From assembly GCA_036744795.1 (NCBI GenBank), contig DAIOHK010000017.1, forward strand, positions 1 to 47,297: DNA of 47,297 nucleotides, given 5' to 3'. This DNA is from UBA5486 sp036744795 (GTDB lineage: Bacteria; Bacillota; UBA4882; UBA10575). The position numbers and the translations under genes were made by a program. The notes below the pieces were generated by a model. It did no database searches, was not told the DNA's origin, and worked only from the letters and a program-made list of their open reading frames with translations. Below are positions 43,399 to 47,297 of the stretch, in pieces; position 1 is the stretch's first letter; each line of letters begins with the position of its first letter.

Positions 43399-43508
43399 GG
43401 GGTAGCTGGGCAAATTAAAGTTATTTCGTTGCTAGTAGGTCAGTAGCATTTCTTTATCGCATAATGTGTTCAATTATAGTTAAATGTGGGTAGTCGCTCA
43501 CGCTGGCT
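43399..43508 (+). repeat. Dispersed intergenic repeat, degenerate copy E
   Basis: GGGGTAGCTGGGCAAA resembles the tract after the foldback, and GTAGTCGCTCACGCTGG (43491-43507) is identical to the left end of copy D. The right end is missing. It abuts the ribosome-binding site of the pectinesterase gene. Confidence 0.6.
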
Positions 43509-43528
43509 ATGATTATTGGAGGTTCCTG

Positions 43529-45778
43529 ATGAGGAGTTTATTTAGAAATTTATCTGTAATCTTCTTGATTGTTGTATTTTCTTTAACTGGTAATATTAGT
43601 GCCCAAGAGCAAAAGCAGGATATTGGAAAACTTATAACACAGTTACTGGCTACAGATGATGAAATACGTAGTAATGCAGAAAATCAATTAATACTATTAG
43701 GAAAGGTAGCAATTCCTGCGTTAGAAGAAGCATTGCTTAACCAGGGAGAGGATTCCAGAGTATTAAGAGTTATTGTAACACGGTTACTGGGGAGAATTGG
43801 CAATCCGGAAGCAGTACCTGCTTTACTAAATGTAATTGCAAATGATGAAGATTCTTTCGTAAAATTCGGTGCACTAGGAAGTCTTGAAAAAATTGGGTTA
43901 GCAGAACCGGAAGTAATCGATTCCGTAAGAGCGGCGCTTTTTGATCCAAGTGATGATGTGAAGATTGCTGCAGCCAAAGTATTAGGCAGTTTTAGTGAAG
44001 CTGCTTGCGATGCTGCGATCGATTTACTGTTATTATCGGGTTCTAGTAATGCCCAATTGGGCTGGACTTGTCAAAAGGCTGCTATGAAAGTATCTTCAGG
44101 GATTATTCCTCTTAAAGATGGTACTATTGCTAAAATAATCGAACGATTGGCTATTCGTGAATGGCGGGATTTAGCAGTTACAATTCTGGCAAGAAACTCT
44201 TCGGGTTCACTAACACAAATAATGGATCTAATTCTGGATTCTCAAGAAAAAGTAGCATTGCGGGTTCCTGCTTTAAAAGTATTGCATAGAGTAGGGGTAT
44301 CGGATGAGGAAACTTTGAAGCAAATAATTGCCTTAGTCTTCGATGAACGGGAACCATTTTTAATTAAAACCGCAGCAATAAGTCTTCTTAAAGATGTAGA
44401 TGTTACTAAATATCCAACACTAGCAGATAAAATTCAACAAGCAATTGCCAAAAATTCCTTAGTTAATTACGTAAATGATCATCAAATTGCCATTCTAGTT
44501 GAGAACTTTGCCACTAAAAACCGGCAAAATGTTTGTATACAAGCTCTAGTGGGTTTACCGGCAGAATATAATCTCCGAAAAGATACTTGTTTAGCTGTTC
44601 GGGATCGTAATGATCACCTTCTATACTCAGAGCTTAAACCGCTTACATACTGGGATCAAGAGGAAAATCTTATACGAACTGCTGTTATCACATTTTACCC
44701 GGATTTAGCAGCTCAAGAGCCGGAAGTATATTTGGTAGATTTAAGTTCTAGCGGTATAGAGTTAGAAAAGCCTAAAAATATTGATACTACCGCGCAGGTA
44801 AGAGTAAGCATTGTAGAAAAAGGTTTAAAGATAATCTCAGAGACGAAACTTGATTTAAGTGAGGGATGGATGATGCAATTGATTGTAGCGGCGGATGGAA
44901 CCGGAGATTATACTACAGTTCAAGCTACTATTGATGGTATACCAGATAATAATAAGGAGCGCATTGTCGTTTATATTAAGGAAGGAGTATATCACGAAAA
45001 ACTATTAATTCCCAAGGATAAAGCGATGATTAGTTTTATAGGTGAGAATAAAGAAACGACTGTCTTAGATTTTAATGAAACACCTACAATCCAACACTCC
45101 CCCGATGAGCTTTTCAATACCTGGGGTAGTGCCAGCACAATAGTTTTAAGTGATGACTTTACTGCTGAAAATATTACTTTTCGTAATTCTGCTTTACATG
45201 GAACTGGTCAAGCTTTAGCACTACGCCTTGAAGGTGACCGTATTGCCTTTACTAATTGTAAATTTATCTCACACCAAGATACACTTTTTGCCAATGGTGA
45301 TGGGCGACAATATTTTTATCATTGCTATATCGAAGGCGATGTAGATTTTATCTTTGGTTCAGCAACAGCTGTATTTGAAGATTGTGATCTTGTTAATGTT
45401 AGAAAAACCGGAGGATATATAACCGCAGCTTCTACCCCTGAAGAACGCGAATTTGGGTTTGTTTTCATTAATTCAAGAATTATTGGTGATGTAAATTCGG
45501 GTAGTGTCTGGTTGGGAAGACCTTGGCGACCTTATTCACATACAGCTTATATTAATTGTTATATGTCAGAAGTAGTCCAACATACCGGCTGGCATAATTG
45601 GGGCAAGGTCAGCAATGAGGCTACCGCTCGTTATCTGGAATATAAGAGCTTTGGCCCGGGAGCAAATCCTGAGGGCAGGGTTAGTTGGAGTAGACAATTA
45701 ACTGATGAAGAAGCGGATTATTACACTGTAGAAAATATTTTACAAGGTAGTGATGGCTGGAATCCGGTTATGAAATGA
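43529..45778 (+). CDS. Secreted HEAT-repeat / pectin methylesterase fusion
   Basis: A 749-residue secreted enzyme. Signal peptide 1-25 (cleavage likely after NISA). Residues about 30-320 are HEAT/armadillo repeats. Residues 325-449 have a beta domain with CLAVRDRNDHLLYSELKP, like the RIFT-barrel region of exo-rhamnogalacturonan lyases (inferred). Residues 450-749 are a CE8 pectin methylesterase: GQALAL, HQDTLF (catalytic Asp), DFIFGSA (catalytic Asp) and LGRPWRPY (Arg, Trp). ATG 43529 follows GGAGG; a longer in-frame start at 43484 lies in a repeat and is rejected. Confidence 0.93.
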   Translation: MRSLFRNLSVIFLIVVFSLTGNISAQEQKQDIGKLITQLLATDDEIRSNAENQLILLGKVAIPALEEALLNQGEDSRVLRVIVTRLLGRIGNPEAVPALLNVIANDEDSFVKFGALGSLEKIGLAEPEVIDSVRAALFDPSDDVKIAAAKVLGSFSEAACDAAIDLLLLSGSSNAQLGWTCQKAAMKVSSGIIPLKDGTIAKIIERLAIREWRDLAVTILARNSSGSLTQIMDLILDSQEKVALRVPALKVLHRVGVSDEETLKQIIALVFDEREPFLIKTAAISLLKDVDVTKYPTLADKIQQAIAKNSLVNYVNDHQIAILVENFATKNRQNVCIQALVGLPAEYNLRKDTCLAVRDRNDHLLYSELKPLTYWDQEENLIRTAVITFYPDLAAQEPEVYLVDLSSSGIELEKPKNIDTTAQVRVSIVEKGLKIISETKLDLSEGWMMQLIVAADGTGDYTTVQATIDGIPDNNKERIVVYIKEGVYHEKLLIPKDKAMISFIGENKETTVLDFNETPTIQHSPDELFNTWGSASTIVLSDDFTAENITFRNSALHGTGQALALRLEGDRIAFTNCKFISHQDTLFANGDGRQYFYHCYIEGDVDFIFGSATAVFEDCDLVNVRKTGGYITAASTPEEREFGFVFINSRIIGDVNSGSVWLGRPWRPYSHTAYINCYMSEVVQHTGWHNWGKVSNEATARYLEYKSFGPGANPEGRVSWSRQLTDEEADYYTVENILQGSDGWNPVMK

Positions 45779-45870
45779 GTCAGTTGCATAATTACCTAAG
45801 GTAGCAAAATCTTAAATTGATTACTTATGTAATTCCTTAAAATAATCAGAACATAGTTGGAGGAAAATTA

Positions 45871-47297
45871 ATGACAATTACTAAAAAAACAAATGAAGAT
45901 TTATTATTATGGTATAATTGCCCGGCGTCAGAGTGGGAGGAAGCCTTACCCATAGGTAATGGGCGTTTGGGTGCTATGATTTTTGGTGATCCGTGTAAAG
46001 AACACCTTCAGCTTAATGAAGATACGATCTGGACAGGTAAACCTCATGACTATGCAAACAAAGGGGCACATAAATATTTAAATACTATACGTAATCTGAT
46101 CACATCTGGTAAACAACAAGAAGCAGAAGCTATTGCTATGGAAAAGTTCATGAGCATCCCACTTGGACAGGAAGCCTATCAACCATTTTGTGATCTATAC
46201 TTAGACTTCCAAGACTTAAACATTGAAGAAATAAAGTCATATAAACGAGAACTTGATTTAGAGCAAGCAATCTCAAGTGTCTGCTTTGAACATCAGGGCG
46301 TTGCCTATCGGCGTGAATATTTAGCCAGCAATCCCCATCAAGCTATCTTCATTCATTGCAATGCAGATCAGGATGGCATGATTAATTTAAATGTGAGGCT
46401 AACGAGTGCTCATCAAAATGTAGTGGCAACTACCGACGAATATGGTATTACTTTGCACGGAGAAGTTGAGCCTGGTGGGATTCGTTTTGAAGCAAAGCTA
46501 GTGGTGGTTACAGATAAAGGAGTTTTAACTGCAGAATCGAATTCAGGACTGGTCAATATTAAGGTTAGAAAAGCAAATTCTGCAACTATTATTTTTGTTG
46601 GAGCCAGTAGTTTTATTAGTTATAAAGATATTAGTGGTGATCCAAGTTCTCGTTGCGAGCAAGATCTTGCAAAGTTAATAAATATTGATTATGAACAGGT
46701 GAAACAAGAGCATATATGCGATTATCAAAAACTTTTTAGAAGCGTTTCATTTAGTTTAGGTTCTAGTCTCGTAAACTGTCCAACAGATCAGAGAATTAAA
46801 CAGTTTGCCGAAGGCTCGGATCCTCAATTGGTAGCCTTGTATTTTCAGTATGGAAGGTATCTGATGATTTCTGGTTCTCGCCCGGGGAGTATGCCACTCA
46901 ATCTTCAAGGTATCTGGAATGATAAGCTTAATCCGCCATGGGGTAGCAAATATACATGCAATATAAACTTGCAGATGAATTATTGGCCAACAGAAGCAGC
47001 TAATCTGTCCATTTGTCATCAACCTTTATTCCAATTACTACAAGTAATACGAGAGACGGGGAAAGTAGTCGCTAAAGAGCATTATAATTGCAGAGGTTGG
47101 GTATTGCATCATAACACTGATATTTGGGGCGGTAGCGCGCCGATTAACAAATCGAATCATGGAATATGGCCAACAGGCGGAGCATGGTTGTGCAAACATA
47201 TATGGCAACACTATTTATATAATGAAAATCGAAGCTTTCTTGAAGAGTACTACCCTATTATGCGGGATGCAGCCTTGTTTTTCATAGACTTTCTCGT
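45871..47297 (+). CDS. Glycoside hydrolase family 95 enzyme, N-terminal part
   Basis: The frame runs from ATG 45871 (TTGGAGGA upstream) to the window end; about 475 codons are visible and the C-terminus is cut. WYNCPASEWEEALPIGNGRLG and LQLNEDTIWTGKPHDY are the start of GH95 (alpha-L-fucosidase or L-galactosidase). SRPGSMPLNLQGIWN and CNINLQMNYWPTEAANL hold the catalytic-site asparagines of the family. No signal peptide is seen, so it acts on imported oligosaccharides. Paired with a pectin esterase, the substrate is likely a pectin side chain. Confidence 0.95.
   Translation, partial: MTITKKTNEDLLLWYNCPASEWEEALPIGNGRLGAMIFGDPCKEHLQLNEDTIWTGKPHDYANKGAHKYLNTIRNLITSGKQQEAEAIAMEKFMSIPLGQEAYQPFCDLYLDFQDLNIEEIKSYKRELDLEQAISSVCFEHQGVAYRREYLASNPHQAIFIHCNADQDGMINLNVRLTSAHQNVVATTDEYGITLHGEVEPGGIRFEAKLVVVTDKGVLTAESNSGLVNIKVRKANSATIIFVGASSFISYKDISGDPSSRCEQDLAKLINIDYEQVKQEHICDYQKLFRSVSFSLGSSLVNCPTDQRIKQFAEGSDPQLVALYFQYGRYLMISGSRPGSMPLNLQGIWNDKLNPPWGSKYTCNINLQMNYWPTEAANLSICHQPLFQLLQVIRETGKVVAKEHYNCRGWVLHHNTDIWGGSAPINKSNHGIWPTGGAWLCKHIWQHYLYNENRSFLEEYYPIMRDAALFFIDFL

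Noticed and set aside
46756..47022. 88-codon minus-strand frame in the GH95 gene
   Set aside because: Antisense to the conserved catalytic region of GH95.

Overview
The window is a 47.3 kb chromosomal segment from a low-GC, endospore-forming Bacillota (Firmicutes). The spore gene content (yunB, spoIIP, spoVAEA, a gerA-type triad, ylmC/ymxH, an AbrB/SpoVT regulator), the AGGAGG ribosome-binding sites and the tryptophan T-box all point there. The E. coli-type DnaE1, the K+-type membrane pyrophosphatase, the split acyl-CoA dehydratase activase genes and the pectin genes suggest a deep clostridial or Limnochordia/Hydrogenispora-like anaerobe. That finer placement is inference only. No phage genes, transposase or CRISPR array are visible.

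Layout. 1-2000: the end of yunB faces prs and rpmB on the minus strand. 2490-9760: a housekeeping run on the plus strand (asp23/yloU-fakA, rsmD-coaD-coiled coil, cmk-plsC-ispH-rpsA), closed by two terminators. 9913-20150: a spore block of DUF1614, spoIIP with an extra C-terminal membrane anchor, two DUF3189 genes, spoVAEA, three genes of the acyl-CoA dehydratase activase superfamily, and a gerAA-AB-AC germinant receptor. 20375-23580: phoU, a Na/Pi cotransporter and a TIM-barrel epimerase. 23736-27545 (minus): hppA, then trpS behind a full T-box with a near-ideal sigma-A promoter. 27771-34500: dnaE, a second epimerase-like gene, a SIMPL-domain protein, a lipoprotein of unknown function and the AbrB-type regulator. 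35010-40200: a MGDG-synthase-like glycosyltransferase, tRNA-His, a half-size Gdt1 protein, a NusG-II protein, a methyltransferase, ylmC, a PHP phosphoesterase and a SatD-like/HTH protein. 40966-47297: an AT-richer accessory region with a class III aminotransferase, an AraC regulator, a secreted HEAT/pectin methylesterase fusion and a GH95 glycosidase cut by the window end. The last three look like a plant-polysaccharide (pectin) locus.

The most unusual material is non-coding. A family of dispersed intergenic repeats recurs at about 27.6, 32.9, 36.8, 40.8 and 43.5 kb, always between genes. Its copies share AGTAGTCGCT-type left ends, a variable-loop TGAAA/TTTCA hairpin and CCAGCGACGAG-type right ends. 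One copy is joined to a 212 bp imperfect foldback at 40517-40728, and pieces of the foldback arm also recur elsewhere. Two further leaders, upstream of rpmB and of asp23/yloU, fold into long closed stems and are candidates for undescribed cis-acting RNAs. Two genes appear to lack a normal start codon exactly where the ribosome-binding site predicts one: the first DUF3189 gene has TTT and the AbrB gene has CTG.
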